A stretch of DNA of 23,318 nt, from assembly GCA_045565015.1 (NCBI GenBank), contig JBJLGD010000042.1:1-23318 (forward strand), read 5' to 3'. Of this stretch, positions 6,149-14,897 are shown piece after piece. The notes under the pieces were generated by a model that saw nothing but the letters and a program-made list of their open reading frames with translations, searched no databases and was not told the origin of the DNA. The number at the start of each line of letters is the position of its first letter. The first letter of the stretch is position 1. The DNA is from GCA-2697345 sp045565015. GTDB lineage: Bacteria; Pseudomonadota; Alphaproteobacteria; Rhodobacterales; Rhodobacteraceae. The translations under genes and the position numbers were made by a program.

Positions 6149-8800
6149 TTATTCCCCTATCATGTTTTTTACTAACTCTATTGCTTTACCACTATTGGTT
6201 ATATCCTTCGCACCACCCTGTGCTAGCGCTGGTCTACCTCCACCTCCTTGACCGCCTAAAGCGGTGACAGCCACTTTGATTAAGTCAATAGCGGAGATTT
6301 TATGAGTTAAGCTATCAGCCACACCAACTGCAACCGATACTTTTTCATTATTGTTACCAATGATCAAAATAATGCTCTTATCATATTCTTTTTTGTAGTT
6401 ATCAATGATTGATGGAAAGTCTTTACCGTCAATACCATTAATGACATTAGAAATGTACTTTAAGCCATTGATATCTATAACTTTCTTATTATTTTCACTT
6501 TGAATTATAACAGAATTTCGATTTAATTCTTCTAGTTTACTATTTAACGTCTTACGTTCATCTAATATCATTTCAAATCTTGAGTTAAAATCTTCCGGCT
6601 TCGATTTTATTAGCAATTCAGCATTGCTTAAAACGTTAGAACGCTCTCGAGCATAACAAAGAGCTCTTTCTCCTGTAAGAGCCTCTAGTCTACGAACACC
6701 TGCGCTAGACGCCGTTTCCCCTACAACTAAAAATAGACCGATATCCCCAGTTCGTTCAACATGGGTTCCGCCACAAAGTTCAATTGAGTACGTATCACCA
6801 TCGAATCCCTTCCCTGTTTCAGCAGTGCCCATTGAGACCACCCGAACTTCATCTCCATACTTCTCTCCAAACAGGGCCTGCGCTCCTAGCTCTCTGGCTT
6901 CATCCGGCGTCATAAGACGCGTTGTTACGGCTGTATTCTGCCTGATAAAAGAATTTACTTTTACTTCCACACTTCTAATTTGTTCATCGCTAAGGGCCTT
7001 GTTATAATTAAAATCAAAACGCAGTTTGTCATCCGCGTTTAAAGAGCCTCGTTGAGAAACTGTTTCTCCTAAACACTCTCTAAGCGCTTCATTAAGTAAA
7101 TGGGTTGCAGAGTGATTTGCTTGTATTAATCTTCTTCTATTCAAATCTATTTCAAGCTGAACTGAGTTGCCAATTTCAACATCAAATTCTAAATTTTCAA
7201 TATGATGAATAAATATATCCAAGACTTGAGTAACGTTATGGATATGTGTTTTTGAATTATTAATCAAACAGGTGCCAGAATCACCGACCTGACCACCACT
7301 TTCGGCATAAAAAGGTGTTTGATTAAAAACTAACTGAACACTTTTTCCTCTTTTTGCTTTTTTTACTGTAGCACCGTCTAAAACTATTGCTAAGATTTTA
7401 GCTTCTGCAAAACTACCATCATAGCCCAAAAACTCGGTACTTCCAAAGTTCTCATAAATATCAAACCATATGGAGGAATCTGCAGATTCTCCAGACCCTT
7501 TCCAGCTAGCGCGAGCCTTCTCTTTTTGTGCTATCATTGACTTATCAAAGCTTTCTAAATCAACAAAAATCCCCTTTTCTCGCAACGCATCCTGCGTTAA
7601 ATCTAATGGAAACCCAAAGGTATCATATAACTTAAACGCTGTCTCACCAGAAAATTTACTGTCCTTGGGCAGATCACGAAGCTCATCATCAAGTAATTTC
7701 AAACCTCGATCGAGAGTTTCTCTAAAACGACTTTCTTCATTTTTTAATGTTTCCTCAATAAGCTCCTGATTTATCAATAATTCAGGATAAGCTACTCCCA
7801 TTTCTTTTATAAGAGTTGGAACAAGCCGATGCATTAAAGGATCCCTAACCCCGAGCATATTTGCATGACGCATTGCGCGACGCATTATACGTCTAAGCAC
7901 ATAGCCACGACCATCTTTTGAAGGTAAAACACCATCCGCTATCAAAAATGAAGTGGATCTCAGATGGTCAGCAATAACTCTATGATGGATCTTTGAAACA
8001 TCATCTGGAGACGTACTTGTTAAGTTTGCGGAACTTTCAATCAAATTTCGCATTAAATCAGTGGCATAATTGTCATTTGATCCCTGCAATAATGCTGCAA
8101 CACGTTCAATTCCCAGTCCAGTATCAATTGACTGATTTGGTAAATCTACTCTACTCCCATCCGAACGTTGCTCATACTGCATGAAAACTAAATTCCAGAT
8201 TTCAACGAATCTATCACCATCTTCTTCAGGCGTTCCAGGTAGCCCACCCCAATATTTTTCTCCATGATCGAAAAAAATTTCAGAACATGGACCACAAGGA
8301 CCAGTTGCACCCATCATCCAGAAGTTATCGTCAGTAGATATCCTAATGATTGAGCTATCTGTAAGACCAGATACGCGCTTCCATAGTGAAACCGCTTCCT
8401 CATCGTCATGGTAGACAGTTACTACAAGCCTATCTTTAGATATGCCAAACTCTTTGGTTATTAATTCCCACGCATAAGGAATTGCATCACTTTTGAAATA
8501 GTCGCCAAAGCTAAAATTACCAAGCATTTCAAAAAATGTGTGATGCCGTGCAGTATATCCGACATTATCTAAGTCATTATGTTTTCCACCTGCCCTCACA
8601 CATTTCTGCGCAGTTGCGGCCCTGCTATAGTCTCTTTTTTCAAGACCTGTAAAAAGATTCTTGAATTGTACCATCCCAGAGTTTGCAAACAGTAATGTTG
8701 GATCATTTTTTGGAACTAATGAGCTTGATGGTTCAATACTATGACCATTACGTTTGAAATAATCTAAAAACGAAGCTCTTATTTCACTTGTACTTGTCAT
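6149..8800 (-). CDS. alaS: Alanine--tRNA ligase
   Basis: Class II alanyl-tRNA synthetase, charging tRNA-Ala and clearing mischarged Ser/Gly in the cytoplasm. It is full length at 883 residues (family about 870-900). Order: catalytic core (about 1-240) with the early block FANSGMVQFKNLFTG and ATGPCGPCSEI; tRNA-recognition helices; editing domain with the zinc-binding HSATH (His563, His567) and CGGTH (Cys676, His680); C-terminal C-Ala domain with the glycine-rich GGQGGGGRP near the end. The ATG at 8800 is chosen over an in-frame GTG at 8812, because MTSTSEIRASFLDYF aligns with the usual AlaS start; no strong ribosome site precedes either. A small inverted repeat, TGTCT-ATA-AGACA (8855-8867), lies upstream in the promoter region, but its role is unknown. 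Confidence 0.97.
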   Translation of the reverse strand: MTSTSEIRASFLDYFKRNGHSIEPSSSLVPKNDPTLLFANSGMVQFKNLFTGLEKRDYSRAATAQKCVRAGGKHNDLDNVGYTARHHTFFEMLGNFSFGDYFKSDAIPYAWELITKEFGISKDRLVVTVYHDDEEAVSLWKRVSGLTDSSIIRISTDDNFWMMGATGPCGPCSEIFFDHGEKYWGGLPGTPEEDGDRFVEIWNLVFMQYEQRSDGSRVDLPNQSIDTGLGIERVAALLQGSNDNYATDLMRNLIESSANLTSTSPDDVSKIHHRVIADHLRSTSFLIADGVLPSKDGRGYVLRRIMRRAMRHANMLGVRDPLMHRLVPTLIKEMGVAYPELLINQELIEETLKNEESRFRETLDRGLKLLDDELRDLPKDSKFSGETAFKLYDTFGFPLDLTQDALREKGIFVDLESFDKSMIAQKEKARASWKGSGESADSSIWFDIYENFGSTEFLGYDGSFAEAKILAIVLDGATVKKAKRGKSVQLVFNQTPFYAESGGQVGDSGTCLINNSKTHIHNVTQVLDIFIHHIENLEFDVEIGNSVQLEIDLNRRRLIQANHSATHLLNEALRECLGETVSQRGSLNADDKLRFDFNYNKALSDEQIRSVEVKVNSFIRQNTAVTTRLMTPDEARELGAQALFGEKYGDEVRVVSMGTAETGKGFDGDTYSIELCGGTHVERTGDIGLFLVVGETASSAGVRRLEALTGERALCYARERSNVLSNAELLIKSKPEDFNSRFEMILDERKTLNSKLEELNRNSVIIQSENNKKVIDINGLKYISNVINGIDGKDFPSIIDNYKKEYDKSIILIIGNNNEKVSVAVGVADSLTHKISAIDLIKVAVTALGGQGGGGRPALAQGGAKDITNSGKAIELVKNMIGE

Positions 8801-8944
8801 TAAAATACCCACACACTCAAAAAGTTATCTTTCTTTACCTAGGCTATATCATACTGTCTATAAGACAAATATTGTAAAGATAAAAAAATATAACTTGTGG
8901 TTTTCTAAACAAAAAACTTATTAAAATGATTTTAGATTTATTAT

Positions 8945-10369
8945 TTAATTTTTTAAATTAGCAAATGCTTCAAGTGCACGTTCTCTAGAAAGTTTTAGGT
9001 CAACTATCGGTTTCGGATATGTTTTACCAAGCTTGATTCCTGCTTGTTCCAAGATTAGCTCTGGAGCCATCCAAGGAGCGTGCAAATATTTATTTGGAAG
9101 ATTTGTTAATTCTGGTAAGTATGTCTTTGTATAATGGCCTTCTTTATCGAATTTCTCACCCTGTAATATCGGATTAAATACTCTGAAATAAGGTGCCGCA
9201 TCCGCACCACAACCTGCTATCCATTGCCATCCAGCACTATTATTAGCCAAATCCGCATCTACGAGACAGTCCCAGAACCAATCAGCACCTTCACGCCAAT
9301 CTAAACGTAAATTCTTTACTAAAAAGGAACCCACAATCATTCTGACACGATTGTGCATATACCCCGTATTCCATAACTCTCTCATACCTGCATCGACAAT
9401 AGGAAAACCTGTTGATCCAGACTGCCAGGCCTCTAGCAACTTAGGGTCTTCAATCCAATCAAAGTTATCAAAACGAGATTGTAAGTTTTTACTAGGCAAG
9501 TCTGGAAAAAAATATAACAATGAATTCGAAAACTCGCGCCATCCTAATTCAGATAAAAAATGGTCAGTATTTCTTGATAGTCCGGGATCTGAATCCACAG
9601 CGGAATACCATACTTGATTTGGTGAAACTTCACCCCAATGAAGATGGGGTGAGAGGCGTGAGACATTTTTTTGACTCGGATAATTTCTACCATCTTTGTA
9701 ATCTCTAAGTCCATTTGCAATAAAATCAGTGACTTTTAATTTGGCAGCATTCTCACCAATCTTCCATTTTTTTGTAATCTTCTTTTCCCATTTTTTGTTT
9801 GGCAATAACTTTAGTTCATCGATCGCGAGCCCTGAAAGTTTAGAATCATTAATTGAGAAATTAACCGGAGCATCCAAAGGTAACCTGGGTTCTTTGGCAG
9901 ACAGACAACCTCGTCTAAAAAAGGGGGTGAATACTTTATATGGAGATCCATCCTGCTTTAAGACCTCCCAAGGTTCCCACAAAAGGGAGCCGTTGTAAGA
10001 TTCGACCTCTATATTTTTTTTATTAAGTTCAGCTTTAATATTTTTGTCTCTAGAAATCTGCCAAGGTTCGTAGCAACGGTTCCAAAACACTCTATTAGCT
10101 TCAGATCCGGCTATAAGTTTTAGTAAAATCTCTAAAGGGTCGCCCGAGTAAACCAGGAGCTTACCCCCTAAAGATTCATCTAAAGCTTCAAGAGAATGAT
10201 GTAGCCAAATTTTTTGAACAGCTCCTATTGAATGTTTTCCAGAATTAACCGTATCAAAAATATATACTGGAAGAACTTCACCAAGCTCCGCAGCATTGAT
10301 TAAAGCCGGATTATCCGAGATCCTCAAATCCTGCCTAAACCAATGAATACTTAAATTTCTACTAACCAA
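8945..10369 (-). CDS. phrB: Deoxyribodipyrimidine photolyase (class I CPD photolyase)
   Basis: 474-residue light-driven DNA repair enzyme that splits cyclobutane pyrimidine dimers with FAD and an antenna pigment. The N-terminal antenna domain opens HWFRQDLRISDNPAL (about 1-170). The C-terminal FAD domain (about 200-470) has GWREF, TGFPIVDAGMRELW, GYMHNRVRMI and DADLANNSAGWQW followed by DAAPYFRVFNP. Trp305, Trp358 and Trp381 have the same spacing as the electron-transfer triad of the E. coli enzyme (306, 359, 382). This supports a true photolyase, although a cryptochrome-type role cannot be excluded from sequence. It starts 46 bases after the recA stop on the same strand, with no promoter or terminator that I can see between them, so it is probably co-transcribed with recA and exposed to SOS control. 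Confidence 0.92.
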   Translation of the reverse strand: MVSRNLSIHWFRQDLRISDNPALINAAELGEVLPVYIFDTVNSGKHSIGAVQKIWLHHSLEALDESLGGKLLVYSGDPLEILLKLIAGSEANRVFWNRCYEPWQISRDKNIKAELNKKNIEVESYNGSLLWEPWEVLKQDGSPYKVFTPFFRRGCLSAKEPRLPLDAPVNFSINDSKLSGLAIDELKLLPNKKWEKKITKKWKIGENAAKLKVTDFIANGLRDYKDGRNYPSQKNVSRLSPHLHWGEVSPNQVWYSAVDSDPGLSRNTDHFLSELGWREFSNSLLYFFPDLPSKNLQSRFDNFDWIEDPKLLEAWQSGSTGFPIVDAGMRELWNTGYMHNRVRMIVGSFLVKNLRLDWREGADWFWDCLVDADLANNSAGWQWIAGCGADAAPYFRVFNPILQGEKFDKEGHYTKTYLPELTNLPNKYLHAPWMAPELILEQAGIKLGKTYPKPIVDLKLSRERALEAFANLKN

Positions 10370-10415
10370 CTAAAGTACCTAAACATCATACAAAAAATCA
10401 AAGAAAGCAGTAAAA

Positions 10416-11519
10416 CTAACTCTCCAACACACTATCATCAGAAGAATTATTAAATTTTTGTTCCGAGACAGGAGCTTCTTCAAGTAAATCCAGGTCTAAA
10501 CCATTAGCAGTTTTTATTTTTTCTTCTATTTCATTGGATATGGAGATATTCTCTTTTAAGAACAACTTTGCATTTTCTCTACCCTGGCCAATCCGTTCAT
10601 CACCATAGCTATACCAAGCACCAGATTTTTCAACAACTCCAGCTTTTACTCCAAGATCTACGATTTCTCCAACCTTAGAAATGCCTTCACCATACATAAT
10701 ATCAAATTCAACTTGCTTAAATGGCGGCGCAACTTTATTTTTTACAACTTTAACACGTGTTGAGTTTCCAACAATTTCATCTCTATCTTTAATTGCGCCT
10801 ATTCGTCTTATATCCAACCTAACAGAAGAGTAAAACTTTAATGCATTACCACCAGTAGTTGTTTCAGGAGATCCAAACATCACGCCTATCTTCATCCTAA
10901 TTTGATTAATAAATATTACCATACAGTTACTTTTAGAAATTGAACCGGTCAATTTTCTCATTGCTTGGCTCATTAATCTCGCATGCAACCCCATTTGGCT
11001 ATCACCCATATCGCCTTCTAACTCAGATTTTGGCGTTAAAGCCGCGACAGAATCAACAACTACAACACTAACTGCGCCGGAGCGAACTAACGTATCCGTA
11101 ATTTCAAGAGCTTGCTCTCCATTATCAGGTTGGCTAATGAGAAGCTCCTCTAAATCCACACCTAATTTCTTAGCATAACTGGGGTCCAAAGCATGTTCAG
11201 CATCAACAAACGCACAAACCCCGCCCTTTTTTTGCTCTTCTGCAACAGCATGGAGAGTTAATGTAGTTTTTCCTGAACTTTCAGGTCCATAAATTTCTAT
11301 AATTCTACCCTTTGGAAGGCCACCAATTCCAAGCGCAATATCTAATCCAAGTGAGCCTGTTGAAGTAGCCTCAATTTCAGGAAAAGTGTTTTCCCCACCC
11401 AATTTCATAATTGAGCCTTTTCCAAACTGCCTCTCAATTTGAGACAAGGCGGATTCTAGTGCTTTTGTTTTTTCAATGTCTGAATTTTTTTTCATTGATA
11501 TTATCTCTGCTGTAGCCAT
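10416..11519 (-). CDS. recA: Recombinase RecA
   Basis: 367-residue RecA, the ATP-dependent strand-exchange protein of homologous recombination and co-protease for LexA cleavage in the SOS response. Visible: start of the core QIERQFGKGSIMKLGG, Walker A GPESSGKTT (78-86), FVDAEHALDP, VVVVDSVAALTPK (Walker B), MSQAMRKLTG, FINQIRMKIGVMFG and the loop SPETTTGGNALKFY. The C-terminus is acidic, as usual (LDLLEEAPVSEQ). The ATG at 11519 has a strong ribosome site AAGGAG (11527-11532) seven bases upstream. A perfect alphaproteobacterial SOS box lies 50 bases upstream. The gene is intact and of normal length. Confidence 0.98.
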   Translation of the reverse strand: MATAEIISMKKNSDIEKTKALESALSQIERQFGKGSIMKLGGENTFPEIEATSTGSLGLDIALGIGGLPKGRIIEIYGPESSGKTTLTLHAVAEEQKKGGVCAFVDAEHALDPSYAKKLGVDLEELLISQPDNGEQALEITDTLVRSGAVSVVVVDSVAALTPKSELEGDMGDSQMGLHARLMSQAMRKLTGSISKSNCMVIFINQIRMKIGVMFGSPETTTGGNALKFYSSVRLDIRRIGAIKDRDEIVGNSTRVKVVKNKVAPPFKQVEFDIMYGEGISKVGEIVDLGVKAGVVEKSGAWYSYGDERIGQGRENAKLFLKENISISNEIEEKIKTANGLDLDLLEEAPVSEQKFNNSSDDSVLES

Positions 11520-11568
11520 TATTTAACTCCTTATTTCACACCGTAGATAAAACGGCAATGCCCATATT

Positions 11569-11583
11569 GTTCCTGTTTTGTTC
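11569..11583. promoter_or_regulatory. LexA-binding SOS box upstream of recA
   Basis: GTTCCTGTTTTGTTC is an exact match to the alphaproteobacterial LexA operator GTTC-N7-GTTC (on the recA strand, GAAC-N7-GAAC). It overlaps the proposed recA -10 hexamer, the expected place for a repressor. This supports LexA control of recA and, by read-through, of the photolyase gene behind it. Confidence 0.85.
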
Positions 11584-11610
11584 TTTAAAGTTTTAATCCG
11601 AAAAAATCAA
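11582..11610 (-). promoter_or_regulatory. Candidate sigma-70-type promoter of recA
   Basis: On the reverse strand, TTGATT (11605-11610) and TAAAGA (11582-11587) are separated by exactly 17 bases. The -35 is good and the -10 weak. The SOS box begins within the -10, so LexA binding would block polymerase. The expected transcript start is near 11575, leaving a leader of about 55 bases before the ATG. Confidence 0.45.
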
Positions 11611-11642
11611 GTAAATAATTGATTTTAACAAATTATCTGCCT

Positions 11643-12824
11643 TCACGAAATGTATTTTCGATTTATCGCTAGAAAAAAACCATCACCATTATTAGAAATA
11701 GAGAGATTCTTAACCAAAGTATTTTCCCAGGTTTTATTTTCCAATAAGAATCTATTTACCTGTTCTTCATTTTCTGGTTTTAAAATCGAGCAAGTCATAT
11801 AAACAAGAAGGCCGCCTTCCCTTACAAATTGACTGGCCGATTTTAAAATGGAATGTTGCTCCTTCTTTAATAATTCATATTTCTCTTTTGTGAGAGACCA
11901 TTTTCCATCCGGATTTCGACGCCAAGCCCCCGAGCCTGAACACGGGACATCGCATATTACAGCATCAAACTTTAATCCAGTTATTTCATCAAGACTTGTA
12001 AGCATCCGTATTTTCGTGTCAGTCCTTTCAGACCGAACAGGTATATCTTTCATTCTACCTATATTAAGGTCGTAAGCAGTAATATCTACGTCAGCTTTAT
12101 CTTTTATAGCCAAGGACTTTCCACCACCCCCTGCACAAAAATCTAAAACTCTCGATCCACTTTTTAAATGAACCATTTCACACGCGATTTGAGAGTTTAT
12201 ATCCTGAATCTCAAATAAGCCCTTTTTAAATGCGTTAGTCAATTTTACTTTTCGAATATTTGAACAAACAGCTAATGCCTTTGAAGAACCTTCTACTGTT
12301 TTAGTTTCAATTTTTTCCTCCAGTAATAGAGTTCTAACATTTTCAATAGAAGACTTTCTACTGGTTACCCTTAGGAACATCGGCGCTCTATTTCGAAAAA
12401 ATTTATTGATTTGTATAAATTTAGAATCTAAAGATTCAGCTAACTCGAGACACATCCAGTCAGGAAAATCGAACACCGATTCAATCACCGATTGGACATC
12501 AACATTTAAAATATTTTCATTTTCAGCATCAGTCAACTTAGCGGGAGCATAAGCTGTACCCGTAAAATAGTTAACGGGATGTTCATTCTGTACTAATAAG
12601 TACCCGATAACCACACCTCGTCCTGAAAACGAATTTCCAACTTTTGAAAACGATTTTAAGGATCTTAAGCAACAAAAGATAATATCTCTGATAGCCGCCC
12701 TGTCCGAGGATCCTGCATACTTTGCTTTTCGAGCCCAATTAGTAAAAACTTTTTCTATTGGCTCACCTAAAAGAAAGTTATTAATTATGTCTATTGAAAT
12801 AGCAATTCGCGAACTATCTTTCAC
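11643..12824 (-). CDS. rsmB: RsmB/NOP2-family 16S rRNA cytosine-C5 methyltransferase
   Basis: 393-residue SAM-dependent RNA m5C methyltransferase, most like RsmB (Sun/Fmu), which methylates C967 (E. coli numbering) of 16S rRNA. The N-terminal part (about 1-130) resembles the NusB-like RNA-binding domain. The Rossmann domain has the SAM motif VLDFCAGGGGKSLAI (227-240), motif IV DVPCSGSGAWRRNPD with Cys295, and motif VI MTCS with the nucleophile Cys345. The start codon is GTG at 12824, directly after the guaB TAA (TAAGTG, no gap), so translation is probably coupled to guaB. The N-terminus is short compared with E. coli RsmB (429 residues), as in other alphaproteobacterial guaB-linked copies, so exact target specificity is less sure than the reaction. 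Confidence 0.85.
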   Translation of the reverse strand: MKDSSRIAISIDIINNFLLGEPIEKVFTNWARKAKYAGSSDRAAIRDIIFCCLRSLKSFSKVGNSFSGRGVVIGYLLVQNEHPVNYFTGTAYAPAKLTDAENENILNVDVQSVIESVFDFPDWMCLELAESLDSKFIQINKFFRNRAPMFLRVTSRKSSIENVRTLLLEEKIETKTVEGSSKALAVCSNIRKVKLTNAFKKGLFEIQDINSQIACEMVHLKSGSRVLDFCAGGGGKSLAIKDKADVDITAYDLNIGRMKDIPVRSERTDTKIRMLTSLDEITGLKFDAVICDVPCSGSGAWRRNPDGKWSLTKEKYELLKKEQHSILKSASQFVREGGLLVYMTCSILKPENEEQVNRFLLENKTWENTLVKNLSISNNGDGFFLAINRKYIS

Positions 12825-14279
12825 TTAAAGTACCCGATAATTCGGACTTTCTCGCGTGATTTGCACATCATGGACGTGACTTTCACGCAAACCTGCACCG
12901 GTAATTCGTACAAATTTTGCTCTAGTATTCATCTCTGGTATATTAGACACGCCCAAGTACCCCATAGAAGCACAAAGACCACCCACTAGTTGATGAATGA
13001 CTGAACTTGCAGAGCCTTTGTACAGCACTTGACCCTCGACGCCTTCTGGAACTAATTTTTCCATTTCCGCGTCTTTTTGAAAATATCTATCAGCAGATCC
13101 TCTTGCCATAGCAGGAATGGAACCCATTCCTCTGTAACTTTTAAAACTACGTCCCTGATATAAAACTATTTCGCCGGGGCACTCATCGGTGCCCGCTATT
13201 AACGATCCGACCATTACACATGAAGCGCCCGCTGCAATAGCCTTTGCAAAATCGCCCGAGTACTTAATACCACCATCAGCAATAACTGGAATCTTTTCTT
13301 TTTTCGCCTCAGCAACACAATCAATAATTGCCGTCAACTGCGGTACACCCACGCCAGCAACAACTCTTGTGGTGCAAATTGACCCTGGACCAATACCAAC
13401 TTTTATACCATCCGCCCCAGCAGCTATTAAGTCTCGCGTTGCATGCGAAGTAGCAACATTGCCTGCAATAACCTGGATTTTTGGATAATTCTGCTTTATT
13501 TTAGTTACTGCCTTTGAAACTTCTAGGGAATGCCCATGGGCCGTATCTATTACCAAAACGTCAACTCCTGCATCAATTAATGCCTCGGAGCGTTCGAACC
13601 CTTTTTCTCCAACAGTGGTAGCTGCCGCACAACGCAGTCGACCTATCTCATCCTTGCATGCAGTTGGGTTTAAAACGGCTTGTTCTAAATCACGCAAAGT
13701 TAAGAGTCCCGTGAGCATCCCAGAACCATTTACAATTAAAAGTTTCTCAATTCTCCGTTCTTGCATCATTTTTTTCGCTATAGTTAGATCAGCAGGTTCA
13801 TTTAAGATAGCTAAGTTTTTATCAGTCATCATTTTACTTACCGGTGTATCCAAATCAATTGCAAAACGCATATCCCTGTTTGTTACGATTCCCACAACCT
13901 TTCTTTTAGAATCAATGACAGGAAAACCAGATATATTATACTTTTTTTGAAGATTTTTCGCGTCTCTTAATGTTTGGTCATGTTTCAACGTATATGGGTT
14001 ATATACTGTACCACTCTCAAAACGCTTAACTCGTCTAACTTGAGTTGCTTGCGTTTCGATATCTAAGTTACGATGAATAACACCTAACCCTCCCGATTGC
14101 GCCATAGCAATTGCCATTTTTTCTTCTGTTACAGTATCCATTGCGGAACTCATCAGGGGGATGTTTAAGTCTATACTCTGCGTAATTTTTGTCCGCGTAT
14201 CTGCATTACTTGGTAAAACTGACGAGGCAGCGGGAACGAGTAGTACGTCGTCAAAAGTTAAGGCTTCACGAATCTCCAT
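12825..14279 (-). CDS. guaB: Inosine-5'-monophosphate dehydrogenase
   Basis: 484-residue IMPDH, converting IMP to XMP with NAD+ in the first committed step of GMP synthesis. Visible: start FDDVLLVPAASSVLPSNADT, MSSAMDTVTE, a tandem CBS pair (about 92-205), IDTAHGHS, and the catalytic loop GPGSICTTRVVAGVGVPQ with Cys302, then VIADGGIKYSGD, AAGASCVMVGS and YRGMGS. The ATG at 14279 is preferred over an in-frame TTG three bases earlier, because AGGAG (14287-14291) stands seven bases upstream of the ATG. The following gene, rsmB, begins immediately after the stop. The 153-base upstream spacer is shared with the divergent DUF188 gene and contains a short inverted repeat, ATTTC-AC-GAAAT (14319-14330), of unknown role. 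Confidence 0.97.
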   Translation of the reverse strand: MEIREALTFDDVLLVPAASSVLPSNADTRTKITQSIDLNIPLMSSAMDTVTEEKMAIAMAQSGGLGVIHRNLDIETQATQVRRVKRFESGTVYNPYTLKHDQTLRDAKNLQKKYNISGFPVIDSKRKVVGIVTNRDMRFAIDLDTPVSKMMTDKNLAILNEPADLTIAKKMMQERRIEKLLIVNGSGMLTGLLTLRDLEQAVLNPTACKDEIGRLRCAAATTVGEKGFERSEALIDAGVDVLVIDTAHGHSLEVSKAVTKIKQNYPKIQVIAGNVATSHATRDLIAAGADGIKVGIGPGSICTTRVVAGVGVPQLTAIIDCVAEAKKEKIPVIADGGIKYSGDFAKAIAAGASCVMVGSLIAGTDECPGEIVLYQGRSFKSYRGMGSIPAMARGSADRYFQKDAEMEKLVPEGVEGQVLYKGSASSVIHQLVGGLCASMGYLGVSNIPEMNTRAKFVRITGAGLRESHVHDVQITRESPNYRVL

Positions 14280-14432
14280 CAAACATCTCCTAATTTGAGT
14301 TACGTTTGACAGTTTCCTATTTCACGAAATTACCATCGAGGAAAGCACTATTTTAATATATTATTCAATTTTAAATTATTATAAGAATCAAGATTATTAT
14401 TTTGCCTAATTATCAAATATCAGGATCCTATT

Positions 14433-14897
14433 ATGCCCAGACTACTAGTTGACGCTGATGCCTGCCCTGTCAAAGAGCAAATTTTCAATATATGTTATAA
14501 ATTTAAACTCGAAACTGTACTAGTAGCAAATACTTACTTTAGAATACCTCAATCACCCTTTTTGAAATTTAAACTTGTCAGTAAAGACTTTGATGCCGCG
14601 GATGATTGGATAGCTGAAAATACTGATATCTCTACGATTGTTATTACCTCTGATATTTTATTGGCTGAGAGATGCCTTAGTCTTGGAGCTTCGGCGGTAA
14701 TATCACCTTTTGGAAAACAGTTTTCGACACAGAATATCGGAACATCCATCTCAGATCGCGCAATAAAGGCTGACCTCAGAGGAGGTATTGAGAATCTTAT
14801 AAAAGATCAGCAATCTTTCGGAAAAAAGGAAAAAGAGAAATTCATAAATTTAGTGAACAAAGCTTTAACAAAACTAAACAAAAAAAACTTTAATTAA
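14433..14897 (+). CDS. YaiI/YqxD family protein (UPF0178, DUF188)
   Basis: 154-residue member of UPF0178/DUF188, a widespread family with a PIN-like nuclease-related fold and no established role. Family marks are the N-terminal LLVDADACPVK (acidic cluster near residues 7-9), SKDFDAADDWI, VITSDILLAERCLSLGA and ADLRGG near the C-terminus. The acidic residues are in the positions expected for a metal site, but nuclease activity should not be assumed. An AGGA site (14422-14425) lies seven bases before the ATG. It is divergent from guaB and convergent with rlmE, overlapping the rlmE 3' end by eight bases. It is the only forward-strand gene within an otherwise reverse-strand block from recA to ppx. 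Confidence 0.88.
   Translation: MPRLLVDADACPVKEQIFNICYKFKLETVLVANTYFRIPQSPFLKFKLVSKDFDAADDWIAENTDISTIVITSDILLAERCLSLGASAVISPFGKQFSTQNIGTSISDRAIKADLRGGIENLIKDQQSFGKKEKEKFINLVNKALTKLNKKNFN

Noticed and set aside
8926..8938. Palindrome TAAAATGATTTTA after the photolyase gene as an intrinsic terminator
   Set aside because: The stem is entirely A-T with a one-base centre; it could not form a stable terminator hairpin and is expected by chance in such AT-rich DNA.
13189..13488. A 99-codon open frame on the forward strand inside guaB, and similar frames opposite alaS, recA-region and flavoprotein genes
   Set aside because: They lie antisense to strongly conserved genes, lack ribosome sites and show no recognisable protein; they are shadows of the real coding strand.
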